This document shows positions 35,229-44,833 of a DNA stretch of 64,000 nt, piece after piece. Position numbers and translations under genes: made by a program. Source of the stretch: CAVWTN01 sp963757945. GTDB taxonomy: Bacteria > Vulcanimicrobiota > Vulcanimicrobiia > Vulcanimicrobiales > Vulcanimicrobiaceae. The stretch spans positions 558,001-622,000 of the forward strand of contig CAVWTN010000002.1 of NCBI GenBank assembly GCA_963757945.1. Direction: 5' to 3'. Under the pieces are notes generated by a model that was not told the origin of the DNA, made no database searches, and worked only from the letters and a program-made list of their open reading frames with translations. How positions within the stretch are numbered: the first letter of the stretch is position 1; every line of letters starts with the position of its first letter.

Positions 35229-35843
35229 TCATTCCGAGTTCGCCGTTTTCAGCATTTCGTCGACGCGCGCTCGCGCCTCCGTGAGGCCCAACCCCTCGCG
35301 CCGGCGCAGCGTGGCCACGGCGTCGATCGTGCGGCCTTGCCTCGCCAGCGTTTCCACCGAATCCAGCGCCTTGGGGTGCGGAGACCCGCCCGGGACCACC
35401 ACGTCGAGAATCGTGCTCCGCATGAGGTCGTACTTTTGTACGGTCGGTTCGTACGCCGCCGTCAAGGGAACGACGGCGTTCGCCGTCTCGAGGCTCAAGC
35501 GGCACCCAACGAGCTGCGACTGCCCGATATTCGAACGCGTCTCCACGTTGACGTTGACGATCTCGTCGAAGCCGAGCCGCGTGCGTTGCCGGCGAAACAC
35601 GTCGAGCCGGCGGATGTCGCACGTCCGCGCGACTTTATCGAACGTGACGTCGCTCGTATGCAAGAACGCAAGCCCGAACGCGACCCACACCGCCGGCGGA
35701 ATGAGCACGCTCCAAGCGCGGACGTGGAGCGAAAAGAAGGGCACGGCGAACGCGAAAGCGGCCGCGCCGCCGCAGATGACGGAAATAAAAAGCGTTCGAT
35801 CGCGTAACGTCAGGCGCGTCGGCGAATTCTCCGTTATCCGCAT
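35229..35843 (-). CDS. Two-helix membrane protein with PH-like domain and L7/L12-like tail (unknown function)
   Basis: A 204-residue protein I do not recognise as a named family. The N-terminus has two membrane segments (TLFISVICGGAAAFAFAVPFF and WSVLIPPAVWVAFGLAFL), then a beta-rich stretch starting TFDKVARTCDIRRLD that resembles membrane-associated PH-like domains. The last 35 residues (AVATLRRREGLGLTEARARVDEML) look like the ribosomal L7/L12 C-terminal helix pattern (glycine-leucine-x-glutamate-alanine). AGGGGGTG precedes ATG 35843. Its stop faces the isocitrate dehydrogenase gene. Confidence 0.6.
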   Translation of the reverse strand: MRITENSPTRLTLRDRTLFISVICGGAAAFAFAVPFFSLHVRAWSVLIPPAVWVAFGLAFLHTSDVTFDKVARTCDIRRLDVFRRQRTRLGFDEIVNVNVETRSNIGQSQLVGCRLSLETANAVVPLTAAYEPTVQKYDLMRSTILDVVVPGGSPHPKALDSVETLARQGRTIDAVATLRRREGLGLTEARARVDEMLKTANSE

Positions 35844-35924
35844 CCTTCACCCCCTGCTGCAGCACGCCTGACGAGGCGGGCCGCTTGCTCTTATATCGGC
35901 GGCACACGCGCCGAAGATGAAATC

Positions 35925-35948
35925 GGGAGGCTCGATCGGGAACCTCCC
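35925..35948 (-). terminator. Hairpin after the EamA gene
   Basis: GGGAGG and CCTCCC pair around a 12-base loop, two bases after the EamA stop. On the minus strand it is followed by GATTTC rather than a clean T-run, so rho-independent termination is plausible but weak. Confidence 0.4.
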
Positions 35949-35950
35949 CC

Positions 35951-36787
35951 TCAGCGCGCCGCCGCGATCAACGCGACCGCGCCGGCAGCGAAGCCGAAGC
36001 CGGCGGTCTGCAGCGGCGCGAAGCGTTCGTGCAGGATGAAGCGTGCGAGCAGGACGGTCGCCGCCGGATAGAGCGAGGCGATCACCGCGACGATCGAGAG
36101 CAGGCCGCCGCGCGCCGCGAAAACGTACAGCGCATTCGCGCTCATGTCCAGCGCCCCGGCGAGGAGAATCGTCGGCAGGACCGCGCGCTCCGGCGCGATG
36201 CGCACGCGCCGCGCGACGACGTAGAGCCCCGTCAGGACGATCGAGCCGGCCCGAATCGCGGCGAGCGTCCAGAGCCCGCCGTCGGCGTGTCCGCGCGCCA
36301 GCACGATGAAGAATCCCCCGAACGCGAGCCCGCTGAGGAATGCGAGCGGGACGCCCGGGGCGCGCAGCGTGAAACGGCCGGTCTCGGGATTCGCCGAAAC
36401 GAGCGCCACCGCGACGAACGCGCAGGCAACTCCGGCGAGCGCGAGCGGGGCCGGACGTTCCCCGGAACCGAGACCCCACAGCACGGGGATGCTCGCCGCG
36501 ATGACCGCCGTGATCGGCGAGACGATCCCCATCCTTCCGGCGGCGAGCGCTGCGTAGAGCGCGCCGACGCCGATCGAGCCGAAGGCTCCGCCGGCGAGGC
36601 CGAGCGCGATATCGCTCGGATAGAGCTTCCCCCCGGCGAACGGCACGAGGCACGCGAGCAGCGCGAGCCCCGCCACCTGCGAGAGCAAGACGACGACTGC
36701 GGTCGCCGCGCGTTTGCTCGCGATGCCGCCGAGAAAATCGGCCGCCCCGTACGTGAGGGCGGAAAGCAGCGCGAGGAGCAGCGCCAC
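35951..36787 (-). CDS. EamA/DMT-superfamily transporter
   Basis: A 278-residue inner-membrane protein with about ten hydrophobic helices in two EamA repeats: LLLALLSALTYGAADFLGG, LGLAGGAFGSIGVGALYAAL, and in the second half FLSGLAFGGFFIVLARG to GAGAVALIAAAR. The ALxxGxxxxVxPIxA pattern (AAGRMGIVSPITAVIAAS) closes each repeat. Drug/metabolite exporters of this type move small metabolites; the substrate is unknown. It starts at ATG 36787, three bases after the DppC-type gene, so they share a transcript. Confidence 0.85.
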   Translation of the reverse strand: MALLLALLSALTYGAADFLGGIASKRAATAVVVLLSQVAGLALLACLVPFAGGKLYPSDIALGLAGGAFGSIGVGALYAALAAGRMGIVSPITAVIAASIPVLWGLGSGERPAPLALAGVACAFVAVALVSANPETGRFTLRAPGVPLAFLSGLAFGGFFIVLARGHADGGLWTLAAIRAGSIVLTGLYVVARRVRIAPERAVLPTILLAGALDMSANALYVFAARGGLLSIVAVIASLYPAATVLLARFILHERFAPLQTAGFGFAAGAVALIAAAR

Positions 36788-36790
36788 CGT

Positions 36791-37663
36791 TTAGGTTCGC
36801 GTGGTCGGATCGAGTGCGTCGCGCAGGCCGTCGCCGAGCAGATTGAAGCCGAGCACGAGCGTCGTGATCGCGAGGCCGGGAAAGATCAGCGCCCAAGGGT
36901 CGCCCAGCCAATAGTCGCGCGCGTCGTTGAGCATCGCACCCCACTCCGGTGCGGGCGGGCGGGCGCCGAGACCGAGATACGAGAGCCCGGCGGCCTCCAG
37001 TTCCGCGGTCGCGACGCCGAGCGTCGCCTGCACCAGCAGCGGCGCGAGGATGTTCGGCAAGATGTGCCGCGCGAGCACGGCGGGCGCGGAAACGCCGAGC
37101 GCGCGCGCGGCTTCGATGTACTCCATCTCCTTCACGCCGAGCACGGAAGAGCGCGCGAGCCGCGCGTATTGCGGGATATAGACGATACCGACCGCGATCA
37201 TCAGGTTCGTGATGCTCGGCCCCAAGATCGTCGTGATCGCGATCGCGAGAATGATCGAAGGGAAGGCGAGCATGACGTCCATCGCGCCCATCAGCACGTC
37301 GTCGGTTTTCCCCCCGAGATAGCCGGCCGTCGCTCCGATCAGCGTGCCGGAGGTGATGGCCAGGCCCACCGCCACGAACCCGATGCGGATCGAGATGCGC
37401 GCCCCGTACAGGATGCGCGCGAAGAGGTCGCGGCCGAGCTTATCCGTGCCCAGCAGGTGGTGGGCGTTCGGCGGCTGCGCCTGATTGCTCAAGTCCTGCG
37501 CGAGCGGATCCCAGCCCGCGATCAAGGGCGCGAAGATCGCCGCCAACAGCACGACGAGCACGATCCCCGCGCCGACGAGCGCCCCCGGGTCGCGCCGAAA
37601 GCGTAGCCAAATATCGCCGAGATACGTGCGCGCATCGGGCGAGAGGGGGTCGGCTACATCCAT
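36791..37663 (-). CDS. DppC-type ABC transporter permease (peptide/nickel family), orphan
   Basis: A 290-residue inner-membrane permease for oligopeptides, dipeptides or nickel. The N-terminal OppC_N region (WLRFRRDPGALVGAGIVLV) is followed by HHLLGTDKLGRDLFARILYG, then the BPD_transp_1 domain. The coupling-loop EAA-like motif EYIEAARALGVSAPAVLARHILPN meets the ATPase in relatives. The end is LSYLGLGARPPAPEWGAML. No DppB, ATPase or binding-protein gene is adjacent, which is unusual. Confidence 0.88.
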   Translation of the reverse strand: MDVADPLSPDARTYLGDIWLRFRRDPGALVGAGIVLVVLLAAIFAPLIAGWDPLAQDLSNQAQPPNAHHLLGTDKLGRDLFARILYGARISIRIGFVAVGLAITSGTLIGATAGYLGGKTDDVLMGAMDVMLAFPSIILAIAITTILGPSITNLMIAVGIVYIPQYARLARSSVLGVKEMEYIEAARALGVSAPAVLARHILPNILAPLLVQATLGVATAELEAAGLSYLGLGARPPAPEWGAMLNDARDYWLGDPWALIFPGLAITTLVLGFNLLGDGLRDALDPTTRT

Positions 37664-37689
37664 CGAGCGGTGTTTCGCCCCGGGCGCAC

Positions 37690-37783
37690 TAGGAGCATGG
37701 GGCGTTCATCGCGCCCAACGGCAACATCAGCTTCAATCCAACCTCAAGCAACGGTTCGTGCGGAATTCGCTATGGGGCGAAGG
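37690..37783 (+). other. Lower-GC intergenic stretch with protein-like frame (possible gene remnant)
   Basis: Between the DppC-type gene and rnj, the plus strand opens after a TAG at 37690 and reads EHGAFIAPNGNISFNPTS, then SNGSCGIRYGAKVKLPS. The Asn/Ser/Gly-rich composition looks like a real secreted protein, and GC is clearly lower than in the flanks. No start codon or body is attached, so it may be a fragment of a lost gene. Confidence 0.3.
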
Positions 37784-39532
37784 TCAAACTTCCATCACGA
37801 CGGGTACGACGACCGGACGCCGCCGGGTCTTCTGATAGACCGCCTTCGAAAGACTCCCGCGGATGTGTTCCTTCACCATCGCGACGTCCCTGATGCTCTC
37901 CGCCGAGATGCCGTCGAGCGTGCGTGCGAGCATCGACTTGAGTTCCAGCGTGACGCCCTCGGATTCGGGCAGATAGAACACGCCGCGCGAGACGAGATCG
38001 GGCCCCGCGACGACCCGCGCTTCTTCGGCGTCGATCGTCACGACGACCATCAGGATGCCGTCGGCAGAAAGGTGCTTGCGATCGCGCAGGACCGCATCGC
38101 CGACGTCGCCGACGCCCGAGCCGTCCACCATCACGTTGCCGCCGTAGGTCTTGCCGACGCGCGCGCCGCCGCTCGCGGTGAATTGGATGACGTCGCCGTT
38201 TTCACAGACCAGCACGTTGTCCGCTTCGACGCCCGTCTTGCGCGCGAGCTCTCCGTGCGTGACGAGCATGCGATACTCGCCGTGAATCGGGATGAAATAG
38301 CTCGGGCGAACGAGGTTGAACATCAAGAGCAGTTCCTCTTGCGAGGCATGCCCGGATACGTGCGCCTGCGCTCCGCTCGTTCCGTGGATGACCGTTGCGC
38401 CCAGGCGATACAGGTTGTTGATCGTGCGCGAAACGCTCTTCTCGTTGCCGGGGATCGGCGTCGCGCTGATCACGACGGTATCGCCGGAAGAGATGCGCAT
38501 CTTTGGATGATCCTTCACCGCTAGACGCGAGAGCGTCGACATCGGCTCGCCCTGCGAGCCCGTCATCATCACGACGACCCGCTCGGGCGGCTCGCCGTCG
38601 ATGTCTTCGATGCGCAGGATCCGCTCCGGCGGAATCTCGAGGTAGCCGAGTTCGGTCGAATAGTGCACGACGTTGAGCAGCGAGCGCCCCAGGAACGCGA
38701 TTTTGCGGTCGAAGGCGACCGCCTGGTCGACGACCTGCTGGATGCGCGGGACGTTCGAAGCGAACGAGGCGACCAGTATGCGCCCTTGGGCGCGCGCGAA
38801 AATGTTCGCGAACGCATCGCCGACAACGCGTTCCGAAGGCGTGTGCCCAGGGCGTTCGGCATTCGTGCTGTCGGAAAGCATGCACAACACGCCGGCGTCC
38901 CCGATTCGCGCGATCGAGGCGAAATCCGCCGGACGGCAATCGATCGGCGTTTGGTCGAATTTGAAATCGCCCGTGTGGAAGACGGTCCCGAGCGGCGTTC
39001 GGATCGCGAGCGAGCAGGCACCCGCCAAGCTGTGGTTGATGTGGATGAACTCCGCCTCGAGCGAACCGTACTGCACGTGTGTGCCAGGCTGGACGGCCTG
39101 AAACGCGCGATCCGAAAACTTCTGATCGCGCATCTTCGCGCGGATCAACGCGAGCGTGAGCGGCGTCCCCACGACGGGCACGTTGAACTCGCGCAACAGG
39201 TACGGGATGCCCCCGATGTGATCTTCGTGACCGTGCGTGACCAGCAAGGCGCGGAACTTGTCCGCACGCTCGCGCAGATACGTGAAGTCGTTGATCACGA
39301 TGTCCACGCCGAACATCTCGTCGTCGGGGAACATCAGCCCGCAATCGACGACGATCAGATCGTCGGCCGTCTCGATGACGGTCATGTTGCGTCCGATCTC
39401 ACCGCAGCCGCCCAGCGGCACGATGCGCAGATACGGCTCCGAGGGCGGTTCGGGGACGACGAAGGTGGCGGCTGCCGGGGACTTGCCGTTCGCGCGCGCC
39501 GGCGCGATGGGGACGTCGGAGGAAAAAGTCAT
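37784..39532 (-). CDS. rnj: Ribonuclease J
   Basis: 5'-3' exonuclease and endonuclease for RNA maturation and decay. The 582-residue protein has the metallo-beta-lactamase site LLVTHGHEDHIGGIPYLL (His100, His102, Asp104, His105), LAGACSLAIRTPLG, and HTGDFKFDQTP. The beta-CASP domain has MLSDSTNAERPGHTPSE and GSQGEPMSTLSRLA, and GHASQEELLLMFNLVRP and HGEYRML follow. The C-terminal domain is intact. The first 33 residues are not conserved. ATG 39532 shares CATG with the divergent small gene, so the rnj leader runs through that gene. Confidence 0.93.
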   Translation of the reverse strand: MTFSSDVPIAPARANGKSPAAATFVVPEPPSEPYLRIVPLGGCGEIGRNMTVIETADDLIVVDCGLMFPDDEMFGVDIVINDFTYLRERADKFRALLVTHGHEDHIGGIPYLLREFNVPVVGTPLTLALIRAKMRDQKFSDRAFQAVQPGTHVQYGSLEAEFIHINHSLAGACSLAIRTPLGTVFHTGDFKFDQTPIDCRPADFASIARIGDAGVLCMLSDSTNAERPGHTPSERVVGDAFANIFARAQGRILVASFASNVPRIQQVVDQAVAFDRKIAFLGRSLLNVVHYSTELGYLEIPPERILRIEDIDGEPPERVVVMMTGSQGEPMSTLSRLAVKDHPKMRISSGDTVVISATPIPGNEKSVSRTINNLYRLGATVIHGTSGAQAHVSGHASQEELLLMFNLVRPSYFIPIHGEYRMLVTHGELARKTGVEADNVLVCENGDVIQFTASGGARVGKTYGGNVMVDGSGVGDVGDAVLRDRKHLSADGILMVVVTIDAEEARVVAGPDLVSRGVFYLPESEGVTLELKSMLARTLDGISAESIRDVAMVKEHIRGSLSKAVYQKTRRRPVVVPVVMEV

Positions 39533-39809
39533 GGAACTCGCTGTCTTCGCGCTCGGCGCCGCCCTTACTTGTGCGCTCGGCGAACACGGCGCCCAGAGGC
39601 AGCTCCCGTCCGCGCTCGCGACGCCCGCGCCCGCGCCCGCGCGAGAGCGAGCGCTCGCCGCCGACGAGATCTTCTCGCTGCGCGCCCGGCGCCGAGCGGG
39701 CGCCTACCTCCGCATGCGCGTCCTCGAACTGCGCAAGGCCGGCCTCGACCGCGCGGCGGACGTGATCGAACGCCGCTTGCCGGTCGACGAACTCTTGCGC
39801 GCCCCGTAG
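39531..39809 (+). CDS. Small hypothetical protein
   Basis: A 92-residue protein I do not recognise. A hydrophobic N-terminus (ELAVFALGAALTCALGEHGA) may be a signal or anchor, then an Ala/Pro linker and a basic helical C-terminus ADEIFSLRARRRAGAYLRMRVLELRKAGLDRAADVIERR. GGAGG stands eight bases before ATG 39531, one of the clearest ribosome-binding sites in the window, which supports it as a real gene. It diverges from rnj with overlapping start codons, and the Yip1-type gene follows 38 bases later. Confidence 0.55.
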   Translation: MELAVFALGAALTCALGEHGAQRQLPSALATPAPAPARERALAADEIFSLRARRRAGAYLRMRVLELRKAGLDRAADVIERRLPVDELLRAP

Positions 39810-39847
39810 AGAGGCGCCGCATCAAGCACACGCCAACTTGCAGGACG

Positions 39848-40546
39848 GTGGCTTCTCCTACTCCGGCTGCAAGTAGCTTCGGCGCCGTGCGCGACATCAT
39901 GGTCGCCCCGGGCCGCGCCTTTGCTTCGATCGCGGAACGTCCGAACTGGGGCATCGCGTACGGCGTCATTGCGCTGATCACGATTGCGGGCTTCTTGCTC
40001 GCCGCGCCGGCGCTGCTGCACGTCACGATCGTCGCACTGGCGGCCGCGAGCCCCGGGGGCGCTGCGCGGCCGGCGGCGGAGCTGGCCAAAGCAGCCCGCC
40101 AAAATCTTGCGGAACAAGCGATCTCGAGCCTGATCGCGCCGCTCTTGTTGTGGAACGTCGCCGCGATCGGCGTCGCGCTGTTCGCGCGCGGCGACGCGCC
40201 GCTGGCCGCGTATCCGCGGCTCCTCGCGCTCAACGCGTACGGCAGCATCCCCGCCGCACTCGGGACCCTGGCCTTCGGGATCGGGCTGAGCCTGCACCCC
40301 GCGGGGAACTTCGCGACCGTCGCGGACCTCTACCATGCCGTGCCGCTCACGCTCGCGGCGTTCGCGCGGCATGCGGACGAGCGGCAACTGAACTTTCTCG
40401 GATTCTGGGATCCCTGGCAGCTGTGGTCCCTGATCGTCATCGGATACGGGTACTCCGCGTTTCTAAAACTCAATCTCACCGCCGCCTTGACGCTCTCGTT
40501 CACGATCGGGCTCGTCTATGCGCTGTTCGTCTCCATCTCCCAGTGA
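39848..40546 (+). CDS. Yip1-domain membrane protein
   Basis: A 232-residue membrane protein of the Yip1 type. FGAVRDIMVAPGRAFASIAERPNWGIAYGVIALITIAGFLLA is the usual start (a conserved P-x-x-F/AF region and first helix). Further helices: LIAPLLLWNVAAIGVALFARG, ALNAYGSIPAALGTLAFGIGL, LWSLIVIGYGYSAFL, and a last one ending ALFVSISQ. Bacterial members are of unknown function. GTG 39848 has AGGA just upstream; ATG 39899 is an alternative. The efflux operon begins 60 bases downstream. Confidence 0.72.
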   Translation: MASPTPAASSFGAVRDIMVAPGRAFASIAERPNWGIAYGVIALITIAGFLLAAPALLHVTIVALAAASPGGAARPAAELAKAARQNLAEQAISSLIAPLLLWNVAAIGVALFARGDAPLAAYPRLLALNAYGSIPAALGTLAFGIGLSLHPAGNFATVADLYHAVPLTLAAFARHADERQLNFLGFWDPWQLWSLIVIGYGYSAFLKLNLTAALTLSFTIGLVYALFVSISQ

Positions 40547-40608
40547 ACGTGGGCGAGCACGTGAAACATGCGGCGGGGCGCTTCGGTAAGACTGCGGCAG
40601 TGCGAAGC

Positions 40609-42078
40609 ATGCGCCGCCTCTCGTCGTTTCTCTGCATCGCCGTCGCGATTGCAGCCTGGGCTCCGCCGTCGGAGGGCGCCCCGGCTGCCCCCGCGGCGCC
40701 GAGCGGTACCGCGGCCCCGGCCCAGAGCGCGGCACCGGCCTTCGACGCGAATGCGACGGTCCGCTACGCGCTCGAACACAGCGCCACGGTGCTCGCCAAG
40801 CGAGCGACGCTCGCGAGCGCGCTGGCGACGTTCACGCGCGATCGCGCGGCCGAACTCCCGACCCTCACCGGCCAACTCTCAAATCAGTCGACGCGCTCCT
40901 CGAACGCGCAAGGCAGCCTCGCCGCCTACGGGCTCGCGCAATCGAACTTCTTCTCGCAGAACACGGCCCAGATCGGCTCGCAATACACGCTCTACAACGG
41001 CTCGCTGACGCAGTTGCAGGCGCAGGAGGCGCGCCGGCAGGTCGAAGGCGCCCGCGCGGATCTGCGCCGGACCGAGCAGCAGACCGCCGCCGACGCCTCG
41101 TCGGCCTTTTACAATCTCGCCGCGAAGCGCACGGCCGTCACGCTGGCCGATTCCAATCTGCGCTACCAAACCGCACTGCTGGAGGCCGCGCGCGTCAGCG
41201 AGCGCGTCGGCCGGGCCGCGGGCGTCGACGTTCTGCGCGCCGACGTCGCGCGCACGCGCGGCGAGGCGGCGCTGGTCTCGGCCAAGGCCGCCGAAGAGGA
41301 TGCGCGAGAATCGCTGGCGTTGCAGATCGGCGCGCCGCTGAGCACGCAATTCAGCGTTCCCGAGGAGATCCCCGAGCCGAAGCTGCCCGAGACCCCGGTC
41401 GACGTCTTTATCGCCATCGCGCAGCAGAACCGGCCCGACGTCGCGGCCGCGCGCGCGAACCGGGCCGTGGCCGTCCTCTCGGACGCGGCGATCGACACCG
41501 ATCTGCGGCCGCAGATCGCGCTGAACGCGGCCTTCGGCAATCAGGTCACCCCGACGATCTTCGGCGCCCAGCAGTCGGCGATCGATCAGCAGAACGCGAT
41601 CAACGCCTCGCAAGGCTTGCCGCTCCTACCGAATGTGAACCGCAATCAGCCCGGCTTCTGGCAGATCGGCGCGACCGCGACGCTGGCGATGCCGCTGCTC
41701 GACTACGGCACGCGCCATACCGCGCATACGAGCGCGCGAGCGCAGATCGCGGCGGCCGATGCGACGCTGGCGTCCACGCTCGGTTCCGTCGAACTCGACG
41801 TCCGCCAGTCGCTGCGCGCCGCGCAGACCGGGGCACAGAACGTCAGCCTCTACGACAAAGCGGCCGAACTCGGGCGCGAGTCGGCGCGGATCGCGCAATT
41901 GCAGTACCAAAACGGGCTGATCTCGCTCAGCGACGCCGACGCCGCGGAGCAGAGCTCGCTCTCCGCGTCGAACGATCTCGTCGCCGCGCGGGTCAGCTAC
42001 CTCGTTTCGATCGTCCGGTTGCGCATCGCGATCGGCGACACCGACGCCGCAACCGCCGCGGATGTGAGAGGACTATGA
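40609..42078 (+). CDS. TolC-family outer membrane efflux protein
   Basis: Outer-membrane channel of a tripartite exporter. The 489-residue protein has a signal sequence (LSSFLCIAVAIAAWA) and an Ala/Pro-rich segment, then two OEP repeats. First repeat: QSNFFSQNTAQIGSQYTLYNG, helical SSAFYNLAAKRTAVTLADSN. Second: IAQQNRPDVAAARANRAVAV, WQIGATATLAMPLLDYGTR, and the final QYQNGLISLSDADAAEQSS. The pattern of long amphipathic helices is typical. ATG 40609 is chosen because the signal peptide starts there. The stop overlaps the adaptor ATG (ATGA). Confidence 0.9.
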   Translation: MRRLSSFLCIAVAIAAWAPPSEGAPAAPAAPSGTAAPAQSAAPAFDANATVRYALEHSATVLAKRATLASALATFTRDRAAELPTLTGQLSNQSTRSSNAQGSLAAYGLAQSNFFSQNTAQIGSQYTLYNGSLTQLQAQEARRQVEGARADLRRTEQQTAADASSAFYNLAAKRTAVTLADSNLRYQTALLEAARVSERVGRAAGVDVLRADVARTRGEAALVSAKAAEEDARESLALQIGAPLSTQFSVPEEIPEPKLPETPVDVFIAIAQQNRPDVAAARANRAVAVLSDAAIDTDLRPQIALNAAFGNQVTPTIFGAQQSAIDQQNAINASQGLPLLPNVNRNQPGFWQIGATATLAMPLLDYGTRHTAHTSARAQIAAADATLASTLGSVELDVRQSLRAAQTGAQNVSLYDKAAELGRESARIAQLQYQNGLISLSDADAAEQSSLSASNDLVAARVSYLVSIVRLRIAIGDTDAATAADVRGL

Positions 42079-43616
42079 GTCGCCGCACCCTGATCTTCCT
42101 CGCCGCCGGTGTCGTGCTGCTGCTGGCGATCGGCGCGTTCGCGGTGCGCCCGCACGGGAGCGCGCTCGACGTACGCACGGACACCGCGACGCTCGCGCAC
42201 TTCGAGACGAAGCTGCCGGAGACGGGGAGCCTGCAGCGTCCGCTCACGCAGACGATCGCGGCGCTCGTCGGCGGCAACCTGCGGCGGTTCTACGTGAAAG
42301 CCGGCGATCGCGTCGTCGCGGGGCAACTGCTCGCGCGCATCGACAACCCGCAGATCGAAGCGACGCTCGCCTCGAGCGAATCGGCCGCGCTCTCCGCGGC
42401 ATCCCGCGCGCGCAGCGCCGAAGCGACGAATCTCGCGCTCCCCTCGCAGTTGCATTCGGGCGTCGTGCAGGCGCAAGCGACGCTGCTGCAAGCCCGCGTC
42501 CAACTCCAACAGGCGCGCCAGGACGCCGCGGCCGGATCGCAATCGGGGCTCGGCTACGGCGGCTCGACCGCCGAGGAGCAGCGCCTGGCAGCCGACGCGA
42601 ACGCTGCGAAGGCGGACACGGACCTGCGCGAAGCGCAGCGCATCTACGACGCCAACCGCGAGCTCTACGCGCAAAAGGCGATCTCGAAAGACGCGCTGGA
42701 CCAAGCTTCGGCGCGCCTGGACCAGGCGCGCGTCGCCGCGAATCAGGCGCATCGCGAGCGCGAGATCTTGACGGGCACGCTGGCGCGCAACGGGGTCGTT
42801 CTGCGCGACCGCGTGCGTGCCGCCGAGGACGCGGTGCGCCAAGCGGAAGCGGGGCTGGCGGCGGCCGAAGCGGGCGCGCGCAACACGAAGGAAGCCGACG
42901 TCGACGCCGCGCGCGCCGAGGCCGCGCGGGCCGAGACCGATCGAAAATACGCCGCCGAACAGGTCGAACGGCTGACGATCCGCGCGCCGTTCACGGGGCT
43001 CATCGAGGCGATCTCCGCCCAGCCCGGCGATAGCCTGCGGCCGCTGCAGCCCGGAGACACGATCCAGCCCGGGCAAGAGCTCATGAAGATCGCGGCCGGC
43101 GGAGGGTTCGTCGTACGAGCGAAAGTCGACGAACAAGACATCGCCGGGGTCCGCATCGGACAGCCGGTCAGGGTCGGAGGCGAAGATTTCGGAACGGCGA
43201 CGTTGCCTGGGCACGTCGCCTCGATCGCCGCGTTTGCCCAGCGCAGCGACGATCCGTCGAACACGGCGCGCCAAATCATCACGACGATCGCGCTCGACGG
43301 CTCGCTGCCGTTCCTGCGCGACGGGATGAGCGTCGACGTCGACATCATCACGAAGGACATTCCCAACGTGCTCGTCGTCTCGAGCGATGCGGTGCGCAAG
43401 GACGGCTCGCGGCCGTTCGTCTTCGTCGTTCGCGACGGCAAGGTGCATGCGACGGCGGTCACGCTGGGCGATGCGAACGACACGCAAACCGTGATCGTGA
43501 GCGGCCTGAACCCGGGCGACGTCGTCGTCGCGGACAAGAGCGCGACCCTCAGCGAGGGCACGGCCGTGAAGGCGGTGCCGAAGCCCTCGCCCTCGGCGCC
43601 CGCGAAAGCCGGATAG
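42075..43616 (+). CDS. HlyD/RND-type periplasmic adaptor subunit
   Basis: Membrane-fusion protein bridging the inner-membrane ABC permeases and the TolC-like channel. The 513-residue protein has an N-terminal anchor (TLIFLAAGVVLLLAIGAFAV), then the first half of a lipoyl domain (GGNLRRFYVKAGDRVVAGQLLARIDNPQIEA) and a long Ala/Gln/Arg coiled-coil hairpin. The second lipoyl half is LTIRAPFTGLIEAISAQPGD, followed by a beta barrel with the end GLNPGDVVVADKSATLSEG. The gene is coupled to the TolC-like gene by a four-base overlap. Confidence 0.92.
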   Translation: MSRRTLIFLAAGVVLLLAIGAFAVRPHGSALDVRTDTATLAHFETKLPETGSLQRPLTQTIAALVGGNLRRFYVKAGDRVVAGQLLARIDNPQIEATLASSESAALSAASRARSAEATNLALPSQLHSGVVQAQATLLQARVQLQQARQDAAAGSQSGLGYGGSTAEEQRLAADANAAKADTDLREAQRIYDANRELYAQKAISKDALDQASARLDQARVAANQAHREREILTGTLARNGVVLRDRVRAAEDAVRQAEAGLAAAEAGARNTKEADVDAARAEAARAETDRKYAAEQVERLTIRAPFTGLIEAISAQPGDSLRPLQPGDTIQPGQELMKIAAGGGFVVRAKVDEQDIAGVRIGQPVRVGGEDFGTATLPGHVASIAAFAQRSDDPSNTARQIITTIALDGSLPFLRDGMSVDVDIITKDIPNVLVVSSDAVRKDGSRPFVFVVRDGKVHATAVTLGDANDTQTVIVSGLNPGDVVVADKSATLSEGTAVKAVPKPSPSAPAKAG

Positions 43617-43624
43617 CGGCGCGC

Positions 43625-44832
<1,208 letters not shown>

Positions 44833-44833
<1 letters not shown>

